Shown here: one piece after another, positions 1 to 6,556 of the stretch
How the letters are laid out: each line of letters opens with the position of its first letter
Numbering within the stretch: position 1 is the stretch's first letter
Assembly: GCA_034211115.1 (NCBI GenBank)
Contig: JAXHTH010000092.1
Span: 1-16,024, forward strand
Length of the DNA: 16,024 nucleotides
Origin: JAXHTH01 sp034211115
Lineage (GTDB): Bacteria > Planctomycetota > Phycisphaerae > Phycisphaerales > SM1A02
Direction of reading: 5' to 3'
The notes under the pieces: model-generated
Told to the model about the DNA's origin: nothing
Seen by the model: only the letters and a program-made list of their open reading frames with translations
Databases searched by the model: none
Made by a program: the position numbers and the translations under genes

Positions 1-384
1 CCGGGCGGGCAGAACGTGAACAAGGTCGCCACCGCGGTGCATCTCATCCATCAGCCCACGGGCATCGACGTGCGCATCCAGGACACGAAGAGCCAGGCGC
101 AGAACCGTGAGAAGGCCTGGCAGCTTCTGCGGGCCCGGCTCTTTGAGCGGCAGCGGGCCGAGCAGGATGCCGAGCGGGCCGAGCACCGAAACAGCATGAT
201 CGGCTCCGGGAGCCGGGCGGAGAAGATCCGCACCTACCGCTACAAGGAGAACATCGTCGTCGACCATCGGCTGGGATCGGCGGCGGGGACGTTCAATCTC
301 ACCGAGGTGCTCGCGGGTCGGCTGCAGCCGGTCATCGACGCCCTGATCGAACAGGACACGGCTCAGCGACTCGCGGCCCTGTGA
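1..384 (+). CDS. prfA: Peptide chain release factor 1 (RF1), C-terminal part; 5' end outside window
   Basis: RF1 recognises UAA/UAG stop codons and triggers hydrolysis of peptidyl-tRNA in the ribosomal peptidyl-transferase centre. The frame is open from base 1, which encodes PGGQNVNKV, so the catalytic GGQ tripeptide lies at codons 2-4. Downstream are SQAQNREKA, the conserved IRTYRYKENIVVDHR segment that follows the GGQ domain in class-I factors, and the end QRLAAL, close to the QLAAL end of E. coli RF1. About 127 codons are present. The stop-recognition domain lies upstream of the window, so assignment to RF1 rather than RF2 rests on the C-terminal sequence. No prmC (the usual methylase neighbour) follows; the next gene converges from the other strand 37 bp away. 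Confidence 0.95.
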   Translation, partial: PGGQNVNKVATAVHLIHQPTGIDVRIQDTKSQAQNREKAWQLLRARLFERQRAEQDAERAEHRNSMIGSGSRAEKIRTYRYKENIVVDHRLGSAAGTFNLTEVLAGRLQPVIDALIEQDTAQRLAAL

Positions 385-421
385 GCCGCGAGACCGGCCG
401 GGGCGGTGCGGGGTTCGCCCG

Positions 422-973
422 CTACTGCGTCGTCTGATCCATCGTGGTCGCGCGGGCGTTGTTGGCGATATTGAACAACGCGAGATCCCGCACATCGTCG
501 GTGGTGTCAGCCACGCGAACGCAGAACACGCCGTTGGTGGTGTTGTACCAGGCGTTCTTCGCGCCCGGGGCGGTCTCATCAAAGGTCTTGACGGCCGGGT
601 AGATCTGGTCGGCGCCGGCGCTGACGGTCTCGACGATCATGGGATCGTTGGTCCAGGTGTGATAGGGAAGTCGCCCCATCTGGAACCAGCCGGCCTCGAT
701 GGACGCGGGGAAGCCGCTGGCGGCGAGGTTGCCCTCGCGCTTTGCCGCCTTCACCTCGATGATCTGCCGAATGTGGGTGACGGTCATGGACATCGCCTCG
801 CCCTTGCCCATCCCCTTCAGGCGTTGGTACTCGGCGATCACGGTCGCGGCGAGAATGCCCAGCAGCGCCACGACGATCAGGACCTCCACGAGCGTGAAGC
901 CCCTGCCGCGGACGGACCGGAACGCGCCGCTTCGAGCATGTCTGGTGCCTGACGATCCGGAATATCGGCGCAT
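422..973 (-). CDS. Short type II secretion/type IV pilin-like pseudopilin
   Basis: This 183-residue protein has a class III prepilin signal: a basic leader ending in RGRG, then FTLVEVLIVVALLGILAATVIA, whose first hydrophobic residues form the N-terminal helix. Cleavage is expected after Gly25, leaving Phe26 at +1 and the conserved Glu30 at +5. The rest resembles the globular part of short GspG/PilE-like pseudopilins of planctomycetes, with an AWYNTTNG segment near residue 145. After processing by a prepilin peptidase it would sit in the inner membrane and could join a pseudopilus. I chose the ATG at 973, which has AGGTC five bases upstream; the frame extends to a TTG at 1060, but that would give an unusually long leader and run over the divergent gene's promoter. 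It converges on prfA. Confidence 0.85.
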   Translation of the reverse strand: MRRYSGSSGTRHARSGAFRSVRGRGFTLVEVLIVVALLGILAATVIAEYQRLKGMGKGEAMSMTVTHIRQIIEVKAAKREGNLAASGFPASIEAGWFQMGRLPYHTWTNDPMIVETVSAGADQIYPAVKTFDETAPGAKNAWYNTTNGVFCVRVADTTDDVRDLALFNIANNARATTMDQTTQ

Positions 974-1022
974 GTAGACCTGATCGGCCTGCTGGCGGAA
1001 CGCGTTCAGCCCCGCGGTGCGA

Positions 1023-1052
1023 TTGCGTGCCTCATCGTTTGGCGTGTATGCT
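1023..1052 (+). promoter_or_regulatory. Possible promoter for the gene at 1087
   Basis: A -10-like TATGCT at 1047-1052 is preceded by GTG, giving the same nine bases (GTGTATGCT) found in the promoter-like element at 1671-1679. The only -35-like match is a weak TTGCGT at 1023-1028 with an 18-bp spacer. Transcription would begin near 1059 and give a leader of about 28 nt before ATG 1087. Only the -10 similarity is persuasive. Confidence 0.3.
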
Positions 1053-1086
1053 TCAGGCAACCCTCCGGCCGGCTCTGCGAGACGCC

Positions 1087-1557
1087 ATGCGCGATTTCTT
1101 CGAAGAACAGGTCCGAGAAATCGACCCGGAGGGGATCATGCTCATCGTCGTGGGCGCCCACCTCGAGGCGGAGATGACCGACCGGGCGCTGGGGTATCGA
1201 CTGCGCGAGCGGATCCTCGACTGGCCGTCGGCGAACGGGCGAGGCGAACGCCCCGTCCCCGTCGTCTGCTGCGATCTGTGGTATCTGAACAACCAGCCGC
1301 TGCGGCTGAGGCCGGCGATCGCGATCGGCCGGCCGGAGATCAACGCGGCCAGCGCGTTCCTCGCCGCCCGCCTGCCCAGCGCGTTCATGATCGAGCAGAA
1401 CTACTGCATCCAGCTCGATCCGGAGTACATCCAGCTCAACGCGTGCCTGTGGGGGATCGACGCCCGCAACACGGTCAGCGCGGTCGACCTGTTCATCGAG
1501 CGATACCTCGATGCGTACCTCGATCACGTGCACCGCCGGCCGGGGGACGAGGCGTAG
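1087..1557 (+). CDS. Conserved-looking hypothetical protein, function unknown
   Basis: I do not recognise this 156-residue protein. It looks soluble, with no signal peptide or membrane segment, and alternates helix-like and strand-like stretches such as GIMLIVVGAHLEAEM and PVPVVCCDLWYL, ending in an amphipathic C-terminal helix. It sits between divergent pseudopilin genes, and nothing ties it to secretion. Start choice: in-frame GTG 1027, ATG 1048 and ATG 1087 are all possible. I prefer 1087 because third-position GC falls upstream of it and because a promoter-like -10 overlaps ATG 1048; no start has a convincing ribosome binding site. The third-position GC bias and clean stop support real coding on this strand. 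Confidence 0.65.
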   Translation: MRDFFEEQVREIDPEGIMLIVVGAHLEAEMTDRALGYRLRERILDWPSANGRGERPVPVVCCDLWYLNNQPLRLRPAIAIGRPEINAASAFLAARLPSAFMIEQNYCIQLDPEYIQLNACLWGIDARNTVSAVDLFIERYLDAYLDHVHRRPGDEA

Positions 1558-1651
1558 AGGCCCTCGGACGAGAGCGGACAGACTCATCCGGAAACGGAAG
1601 CCCCCCGGCGGCGGGTCCGACAGAAAAGCGATGGCTCTTTGGCACCCCCGC

Positions 1652-1679
1652 TCGACAAGGGCGGGGACCGGTGTATGCT
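1652..1679 (+). promoter_or_regulatory. Predicted sigma70-type promoter of the two-gene pseudopilin operon
   Basis: TCGACA at 1652-1657 matches the -35 consensus in five of six positions. It is followed after 16 bp by TATGCT at 1674-1679, four of six at -10 and including both outer T residues. An inverted repeat, CCCCGC (1646-1651) with GCGGGG (1661-1666), brackets the -35 element and could be an operator or a hairpin. A start near 1686 would give a leader of about 120 nt. Predicted from sequence only. Confidence 0.5.
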
Positions 1680-1685
1680 GGAAAT

Positions 1686-1806
1686 GCAGCGGATGAGCGT
1701 GACGGGGCCTCCCGACCCCGTTCGCCGGTGTGTCGCGGTGTGCCGCCGGGCCGTGCAGGCGACGGCCAGCACCCGACCACTTCGGCGAACCGTAAGGAAC
1801 ACGCTC
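1686..1806 (+). other. Structured 5' leader ahead of the pseudopilin gene at 1807
   Basis: No gene is evident in 1558-1806. Within the predicted leader, ACGGGG (1702-1707) can pair with CCCCGT (1716-1721) across an 8-nt loop, and GTTCGCCG (1720-1727) can pair over eight bases with CGGCGAAC (1783-1790). The second helix ends three bases before the AAGGA ribosome binding site (1794-1798). The two helices share bases 1720-1721, so they compete slightly or stack. A regulatory role is inferred; high GC alone yields some pairing. Confidence 0.3.
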
Positions 1807-2823
1807 ATGACCGCCATTCACGCCAGTTCAGCCACCCGCAGCCGGTCCGGAGCGCGGCGTCGGTCCATTGCCGCGCCGCGCGGGTTCACGCTGACCGAAC
1901 TGCTGATCGTGATCGCCCTCATCGTGCTGCTCATCACGCTCCTTCTTGCCGCGCTGGACGCGGTGCAGGACAAGGCCCGGGAGACGCGCACGATGGCCAC
2001 GATGCAGGCGTTCACCAATGCCTCCAACGCCTTCCAGCAGGAGCAGGGGTTCTACCCGGGCGTCGTGCCCGAGCACATCCTCGCCTGGGACGCATCGAAC
2101 AATGAAGACGGGTTGCCCGGGATCAGCGGGACCGAGAACGCGATGCTGCACCTCACCGGCGGGTACATCCGCGAGGACGATGTCACGGACACCGAGTGGG
2201 ACGCCTACGCCGGGCAGGTTTACGTTTTCGACACCCCGAGCGGCGGCTTCTACCGCATCAAGGTCGATTTCGCCGACATCGGCGAGGGGCCGACGATCAA
2301 CGGCAAGGCGTACCCGCCCTACTTCACGCCGGGCGAGAAAGAGTTCGCCGCCGCCAAAGGACAGGTCGGTCCGACCGGGTTCGGGCAGCAGCAGCGTGCC
2401 CTGCCGGACGTCATCGACGCCTGGGGCCAGCCGATCGCGTTTCTGCGCCGCATGCGCACGGTGGGGCCGCTGACGGCTGAGAACCTGAGTCTGCGACCGC
2501 AGTTCGACGCGGCGCCGCTTCGCAGCTATACCCGTTCAGGCGGGCTGGGACGGCTGAACCGCGACCAGGCCGAGATGAGCATTCTCAATACCACCTCCGA
2601 TGCCGTCCAGACGCTGGCGCGCATCGTCGAGCACCCGTCCCTGCCCGGCCAGGCGCGGGGAGCGTTCATGCTGCTCTCCGCCGGCCCCGACGCCATCTTT
2701 CTCTCGCGCGAAGACGGGCCCGGGAGCCCGGAGACGCCGGTCGATGACATCTACGACCCCGACGTCTACCCCAAGAACGTCATCGAAGAATACGACGACG
2801 TGCTGATGTTCGGCGGCGATTGA
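1807..2823 (+). CDS. Pseudopilin with GspG-like calcium-site tail
   Basis: The 338-residue protein begins with a 26-residue basic leader, then the prepilin motif GFTLTELLIVIALIVLL, with cleavage expected after Gly26 and Glu31 at +5. The C-terminal half carries IDAWGQPIAF and FMLLSAGPDAIFLS, the counterparts of the WGxP and S-x-GPDG segments of GspG major pseudopilins. An acidic end (EEYDDVLMF) sits where GspG has calcium-binding residues. It is over twice the length of classical GspG (about 140 residues), with an inserted central region. The start is ATG 1807, supported by AAGGA nine bases upstream; the frame is open further upstream but runs through the predicted promoter. It probably forms an operon with the pseudopilin 69 bp downstream. 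Processing and an inner-membrane location are inferred from the motif. Confidence 0.88.
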   Translation: MTAIHASSATRSRSGARRRSIAAPRGFTLTELLIVIALIVLLITLLLAALDAVQDKARETRTMATMQAFTNASNAFQQEQGFYPGVVPEHILAWDASNNEDGLPGISGTENAMLHLTGGYIREDDVTDTEWDAYAGQVYVFDTPSGGFYRIKVDFADIGEGPTINGKAYPPYFTPGEKEFAAAKGQVGPTGFGQQQRALPDVIDAWGQPIAFLRRMRTVGPLTAENLSLRPQFDAAPLRSYTRSGGLGRLNRDQAEMSILNTTSDAVQTLARIVEHPSLPGQARGAFMLLSAGPDAIFLSREDGPGSPETPVDDIYDPDVYPKNVIEEYDDVLMFGGD

Positions 2824-2892
2824 CCCGCGCCGGCCCGGCGTGAGGCGAGGCATCGCCCGCCCGGCCCGGCCGATTCTCGAAGGAGCCTTCTC

Positions 2893-3927
2893 ATGCCGCT
2901 TCCTCGCCGCGCCTTCACCCTGATCGAGATGCTCATCACGATCGGGCTGATCTTTCTGCTCGCCACGCTCATCATCGTCGCGCTGCGCGGCGTGCGCGGC
3001 TCGGCCAACCGCGTGGCCAGCGCCAACGCGCTGCGGCAGATGTGCCTCGCCTACAACAGCTACTGCACGGACAACCAGCAGCAGCTCATGCCCGGGTATC
3101 TCAGCGCCGAGAAGCTTCGGCAGCTGGGCATCGATCCCGATACGCCCACCGGCGTGCCGTTCAGCACCGTCAGTCCCTGGGACGATCCTCCCTGCGACGC
3201 CAGCAGCTATGTCTGGCGATTGGCGCCGTATCTCGACTACGAGTGGCGGACGATGTTTGCCGACTACCGCGCGCCGAACCTGGTCGCCAAGCTGGCGAAG
3301 GAAGCGACGAACAAGACCGAGGGCGGAGACTTCGAACCCGTTTACGGGCCCGGCACCGCGGCCTGGGACGGCTCGGACGGCGTGCCCGAGGAACTGGGCA
3401 TCAGCCTCACCCCCTCATTCGGGCTGAACTCGGTCTTCGTCGGCGGCGACGATGTGCACGGCGGCGACCTCCTCACCGACTACAACCCCTGGGACAATCC
3501 GGGCAACAAGATCGCCGCCACCCGCTTCTCGGAAGTCCGCAACCCCAGCACGCTCGTGCTTTTCGCGCCCGGCGTGCACTTCGACGACCAGAACCTCTTC
3601 CCGGACAACCCGTTGCCCCTGGCCGAATTCCGCTACGGCTACGTCGAGCTGCGCCCGCCGATCACCCCCGATCCGGAAGATCCCGACGGGCCTCCTCTGG
3701 AGCACTGGCGGATCGAGGAGAACGAGGTCGTCATCGGGGCGGCCGGCGACTTCAGCGCCACGGACGCCAAGGGCCGGCCCATCGGCGGCGGCTGGCCCAT
3801 CGCCCGCTGGGACCAGTCCAGGCTCCCCGTCGGGCACCTCGACGGCTCGGTGACCACCGAGGACATCAACACCCTCGCCGTGGACTGGCCCAGATGGTCG
3901 CCCTGGGAGACCGGTTACGACCGGTGA
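2893..3927 (+). CDS. Large planctomycete-type pseudopilin
   Basis: The 344-residue protein has a very short leader (MPLPRRA), then FTLIEMLITIGLIFLL, so prepilin peptidase cleavage is expected after Ala7 with Glu12 at +5. The following ALRQMCLAYNSYCTDNQQQLMP matches the 'NLRQ...A...Y..D' continuation common in planctomycete prepilin-like proteins. Near the C-terminus, GHLDGSV (residues 314-320) corresponds to the His...AspGly segment seen in these families. The start is ATG 2893, with a good AAGGAG eight bases upstream. It follows the previous pseudopilin by 69 bp of GC-rich spacer, suggesting one operon. The large globular domain suggests a minor pseudopilin or surface protein, not a main pilus subunit. 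No secretion ATPase, peptidase or secretin gene is in the window. Confidence 0.85.
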   Translation: MPLPRRAFTLIEMLITIGLIFLLATLIIVALRGVRGSANRVASANALRQMCLAYNSYCTDNQQQLMPGYLSAEKLRQLGIDPDTPTGVPFSTVSPWDDPPCDASSYVWRLAPYLDYEWRTMFADYRAPNLVAKLAKEATNKTEGGDFEPVYGPGTAAWDGSDGVPEELGISLTPSFGLNSVFVGGDDVHGGDLLTDYNPWDNPGNKIAATRFSEVRNPSTLVLFAPGVHFDDQNLFPDNPLPLAEFRYGYVELRPPITPDPEDPDGPPLEHWRIEENEVVIGAAGDFSATDAKGRPIGGGWPIARWDQSRLPVGHLDGSVTTEDINTLAVDWPRWSPWETGYDR

Positions 3928-3929
3928 TG

Positions 3930-3959
3930 TGCCGCGGCCGCCGGAGCCGCGCCGCGGCA
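3930..3959 (+). terminator. GC-rich hairpin after the pseudopilin operon, possible terminator
   Basis: TGCCGCGGC (3930-3938) and GCCGCGGCA (3951-3959) form a perfect 9-bp stem with a 12-nt loop, beginning three bases after the stop codon at 3925-3927. There is no T tract, so it is not a classical intrinsic terminator. It may pause polymerase or protect the 3' end of the transcript. Confidence 0.4.
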
Positions 3960-4029
3960 GACGACCGCCACCGGCGTTGTTCCAAGGGCGTTGGCTCTCA
4001 GTTCTTGATTGTTGGCGATCGGCTGCTGG

Positions 4030-4064
4030 CTGATCTCTGATCCCTGATGGCTGATTCCTGATCT
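4030..4064. repeat. Tandem heptamer array, five copies of CTGATNN
   Basis: CTGAT recurs at 4030, 4037, 4044, 4051 and 4058, each followed by two variable bases (CT, CC, GG, TC, CT): a perfect 7-bp period with an invariant five-base core. The array ends at 4064, immediately before the stop codon (TGA complement at 4065-4067) of the minus-strand acetyltransferase gene. More degenerate relatives (CTTGATTG, GGCGATCGG) occur just upstream at about 4002-4022. It lies between two convergent genes. Confidence 0.8.
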
Positions 4065-4541
4065 TCACAGGGACCGCTCCAGCTCGAGCTCATCACGCAG
4101 CGGAATCCCGTCGATGCCCGTCAGGGGGAGCTCCGGCTTCAGTCGCCGCGAAACCTCCAGCGCATTGCGATGCACGGCGACGAGATGAAAGCCCCGCTTC
4201 TGATAGAACCGTAACGCAGGCAGATTGTCGTTGGTCGTGATCAGCCAGAGGCGTTCGCACCGCGCTTGCCGCGCGGCGGTGCTCACCGCCTCAACCAGCG
4301 CGCTCCCCGCGCCCTGCCCTTCCCGTGTGCTGTTGAGCGTGACGAGTTCGCACTGCCTGCCGGCGATGTCGTACGTCGCCAAACCGATGCGCTCATGATC
4401 CAGACAGGCCAGGAAACCGGGCAGCGCGAGCGCATCCTGCACACGGCCGCGGGTGACGATGCGAGGCGATCCCCACCGGCGCGCAAGCAACTCGCACATC
4501 CACGGCCGATCCGCATCAGAGGCCGGACGGATCTCGATCAT
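4065..4541 (-). CDS. GNAT-family N-acetyltransferase
   Basis: The 158-residue length is typical of the GNAT superfamily, which transfers acetyl groups from acetyl-CoA to amines. Motif A is visible as TREGQGAGSALVEAV (residues 72-86), containing the R/Q-x-x-G-x-G/A pyrophosphate-binding loop. TTNDNLPALRFYQKRGFHLV (residues 102-121) is the typical C-terminal motif B segment. The ending (SRRLKPELP..G..GIPLRDELELE) matches a subgroup whose members end in a similar RDE(I/L)ELE tail. The substrate cannot be told from sequence. It is the last gene of the long minus-strand run, 44 bp after the glycosyltransferase, so it may be co-transcribed or independent. Confidence 0.88.
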   Translation of the reverse strand: MIEIRPASDADRPWMCELLARRWGSPRIVTRGRVQDALALPGFLACLDHERIGLATYDIAGRQCELVTLNSTREGQGAGSALVEAVSTAARQARCERLWLITTNDNLPALRFYQKRGFHLVAVHRNALEVSRRLKPELPLTGIDGIPLRDELELERSL

Positions 4542-4585
4542 GACCGTTCATTGTCACCGATGATCGTCGCGGCGGACAGTCCCTT

Positions 4586-5875
4586 CTACGCCTGCTTCAC
4601 GCTTTCCTCGATGTCGCGCCAGGAGTAGGTCTTGGGCTGGTAATGCTCGACGAGCGGCTCGTCGTCATCGCTGACGATGCGCACCGCGCGGCCGGCCGCA
4701 AGCCGCTGGTAGGCGTCCTTGAGGCGAACGCAGTAGGCGCTGACGTGGAAGCGCTTCTGCTGAAGGACCCGGGCCTGCATGCCGATCCGGCCGGCGATGG
4801 TGGGATCGTCGTAGAGGCGCACCAGCCGATCGCTGGCGGCGTCGAGGTCGTACTGGCTCACGAGCAGGCCGCTCTGGCCGTCGTGGATGATGTCCTTCAC
4901 GGCGTCGGAGGCTTCGGCGATGACGGGCACGCCGGCGGACATCGCCCACAGCAGGGGCATCACCCCGGGCATGGGGCGCAACCGCCGACCGCCGCCCGTG
5001 AAGACGGAGAAGGGCGAGCCCGCGCCGGAGAGATCCATCGAGTTCAGCTCCCCACCGATGAGCAGGGCCGCGTCGAGGCCTTTGACGATCCGCCAGGGCT
5101 CGGCGACCTCGTCATCGACGATGAGCAGGTCGCGGTAGCCGAGTTTCGCCGCCCAGCGCTGGGCCTCGATCCGCCGCGGGGCGCTGTGATGGACCAGCAG
5201 CCGGTAGTCGCGCCCGGTCGCCGCGGCCCGGACCACCGCGTTCACCGCCATCCGCGCATCGGCCCAGTTGACCGGCTCGGACAGCAGCCCGACCACGAAG
5301 GCGGAGGAGTCGGAATCGTCGATGCCCCATCGTCGTCGGAGTTCGCTGCGATTGCCCCCCGGCGATGACTCGGGGTTCACCGCGGGCGGCAGGACCGAGA
5401 TGGAGCGCCGATCCACGCCCAGCGAGCGGTACTCGCGCTGCACGGCCGAGGAGGCGGCCAGGAGCGGAACCTGATGCTGCTCGGTCAGGAGGAGGAACAA
5501 CTGGGTCGCCGCGCCGGTGAGCGGACCGACGGCGAGGGTGGCCAGGCGCCGTCGCGTGGGGGCGGCCATCACCGCCAGCGCCGCCGTGTTCGCCGTCCAG
5601 GCGTGAATGACGTCGTAGGGCCCCAGGGCGGCCTCACGGGCGCGAATGGCCCGGGCCAGCGCCCGCCGGGCGAGGGCCGGCTGATTCGCGGGCGGGGCGA
5701 GCTGGCCGATGGGCTCCACGCCGCACCGACGGGCCAGATCCGCGTGCCACCGACTTCCGACAACCAGCACGTCCTGCTCGACGGAGCGGAGGCGCTGGAC
5801 GGGCTCGGCCAGCAGCCGCAGCGTGCAGGCGCCGCCGCCCGGCGAATGGGGATCAATCAGATGCAGGATTCTCAC
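4586..5875 (-). CDS. GT-B fold glycosyltransferase (GT4-like), missing the EX7E glutamates
   Basis: The 429-residue protein has the two Rossmann-like halves of GT-B enzymes. The N-terminal half opens with RILHLIDPHSPGGGACTL, the glycine-rich loop of GT4 transferases, followed by DVIHAWTANTA near residue 88. The C-terminal half has MSAGVPVIAEASDAVKDII and HDGQSGLLV (residues 312-339), the nucleotide-sugar-binding part. Oddly, the EX7E glutamates appear as Met302 and Trp310, so catalysis may be altered or lost. The last 35 residues form an acidic tail unlike core GT4. The start is GTG at 5875, with AGGTGAG about ten bases upstream inside the end of the preceding gene, nine bases away. The sugar donor and acceptor are unknown. 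Confidence 0.85.
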   Translation of the reverse strand: MRILHLIDPHSPGGGACTLRLLAEPVQRLRSVEQDVLVVGSRWHADLARRCGVEPIGQLAPPANQPALARRALARAIRAREAALGPYDVIHAWTANTAALAVMAAPTRRRLATLAVGPLTGAATQLFLLLTEQHQVPLLAASSAVQREYRSLGVDRRSISVLPPAVNPESSPGGNRSELRRRWGIDDSDSSAFVVGLLSEPVNWADARMAVNAVVRAAATGRDYRLLVHHSAPRRIEAQRWAAKLGYRDLLIVDDEVAEPWRIVKGLDAALLIGGELNSMDLSGAGSPFSVFTGGGRRLRPMPGVMPLLWAMSAGVPVIAEASDAVKDIIHDGQSGLLVSQYDLDAASDRLVRLYDDPTIAGRIGMQARVLQQKRFHVSAYCVRLKDAYQRLAAGRAVRIVSDDDEPLVEHYQPKTYSWRDIEESVKQA

Positions 5876-5884
5876 CGCGGCGTC

Positions 5885-6556
5885 TCACCTGGGCTCGAGG
5901 CTGCCCCCAAGCTCCTTGACCTCATGCTTGTAGAACAGCTTGGCGATCTGCTCTCCCGTTTCGTCGGCCAGCGCCTGGTAGACCTTGAGCCGGGAAGCGG
6001 CGGAACGCAGCATCGCCGGATCGATCTCGCGCGTCTGCACCTCCATCAGCCGCGAGGCATCCTCGCTGTCCGGAGCCGGGAAGAGCCGCTTCCGCTCGAC
6101 CACGTCGATGACGCGCACGCGGCAGACGGCGGTGGGGCGCGGGGTCGCCCCGTCGGAGGTGCCGGAGAAGGACAGCATCTGCACGTAGATGATCTGCTCG
6201 GCCCCCACCGCCCGGCCGATGGCGTCGATGGGCATCAGCTCGCCGTGCCGGTCGCTGGTGGCGACCACGCCCATCGCATCCCGCGGGCTGATCGTCGTGG
6301 TCACCAGCTTCTTCACCATCAGATCTTCGGAGACCTTCTCGGCGATGGCCCGGCGGATCGTCGGAGCGCTCGTGCCGATGGCGTTCGCCCGGTCGTCCAC
6401 GAACACGACGGTCGGCCGGTCGGGCAGCGTGTACTGGGCGTTCACCGAGGGCGGGCCCTCGATGAAGTAGGCCACCGGGCCGGCGATGTTGCAGCCCGCC
6501 ACGATGATCGCCGTCAGCAGAAGACTCAGTGCGGTCGCCAGGCGCCGGTCGTTCAT
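5885..6556 (-). CDS. Predicted lipoprotein, second of a tandem paralogous pair
   Basis: The 223-residue protein has a signal peptide ending in the lipobox IVAGC, with Cys22 as the lipidated residue. The mature part begins with a strand (TVVFVDDRANAIG), then a helix (IRRAIAEKVSEDL), a substitution-tolerant loop, IGRAVGAEQIIYVQML, and AVCRVRVIDVVE. This alternating alpha/beta order is the same as in the lipoprotein encoded just upstream and recalls CsgG/LpoB/TolB-N-like periplasmic domains, a comparison by pattern only. The start ATG overlaps the previous gene's stop as ATGA, with GGGAG just upstream, indicating translational coupling. The frame is open far beyond this start, but only this ATG gives a lipoprotein signal. 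Location is expected to be the periplasmic face of a membrane. Confidence 0.8.
   Translation of the reverse strand: MNDRRLATALSLLLTAIIVAGCNIAGPVAYFIEGPPSVNAQYTLPDRPTVVFVDDRANAIGTSAPTIRRAIAEKVSEDLMVKKLVTTTISPRDAMGVVATSDRHGELMPIDAIGRAVGAEQIIYVQMLSFSGTSDGATPRPTAVCRVRVIDVVERKRLFPAPDSEDASRLMEVQTREIDPAMLRSAASRLKVYQALADETGEQIAKLFYKHEVKELGGSLEPR

Noticed and set aside
408..422. Hairpin GCGGG-GTTCG-CCCGC between prfA and the convergent pseudopilin
   Set aside because: Only a 5-bp stem with no T tract, expected by chance at this GC content.
1017..2105. Plus-strand frame of 362 codons through the unknown gene and the first large pseudopilin
   Set aside because: It crosses a promoter and two genes in another frame, and its translation is Arg/Pro-rich without any motif.
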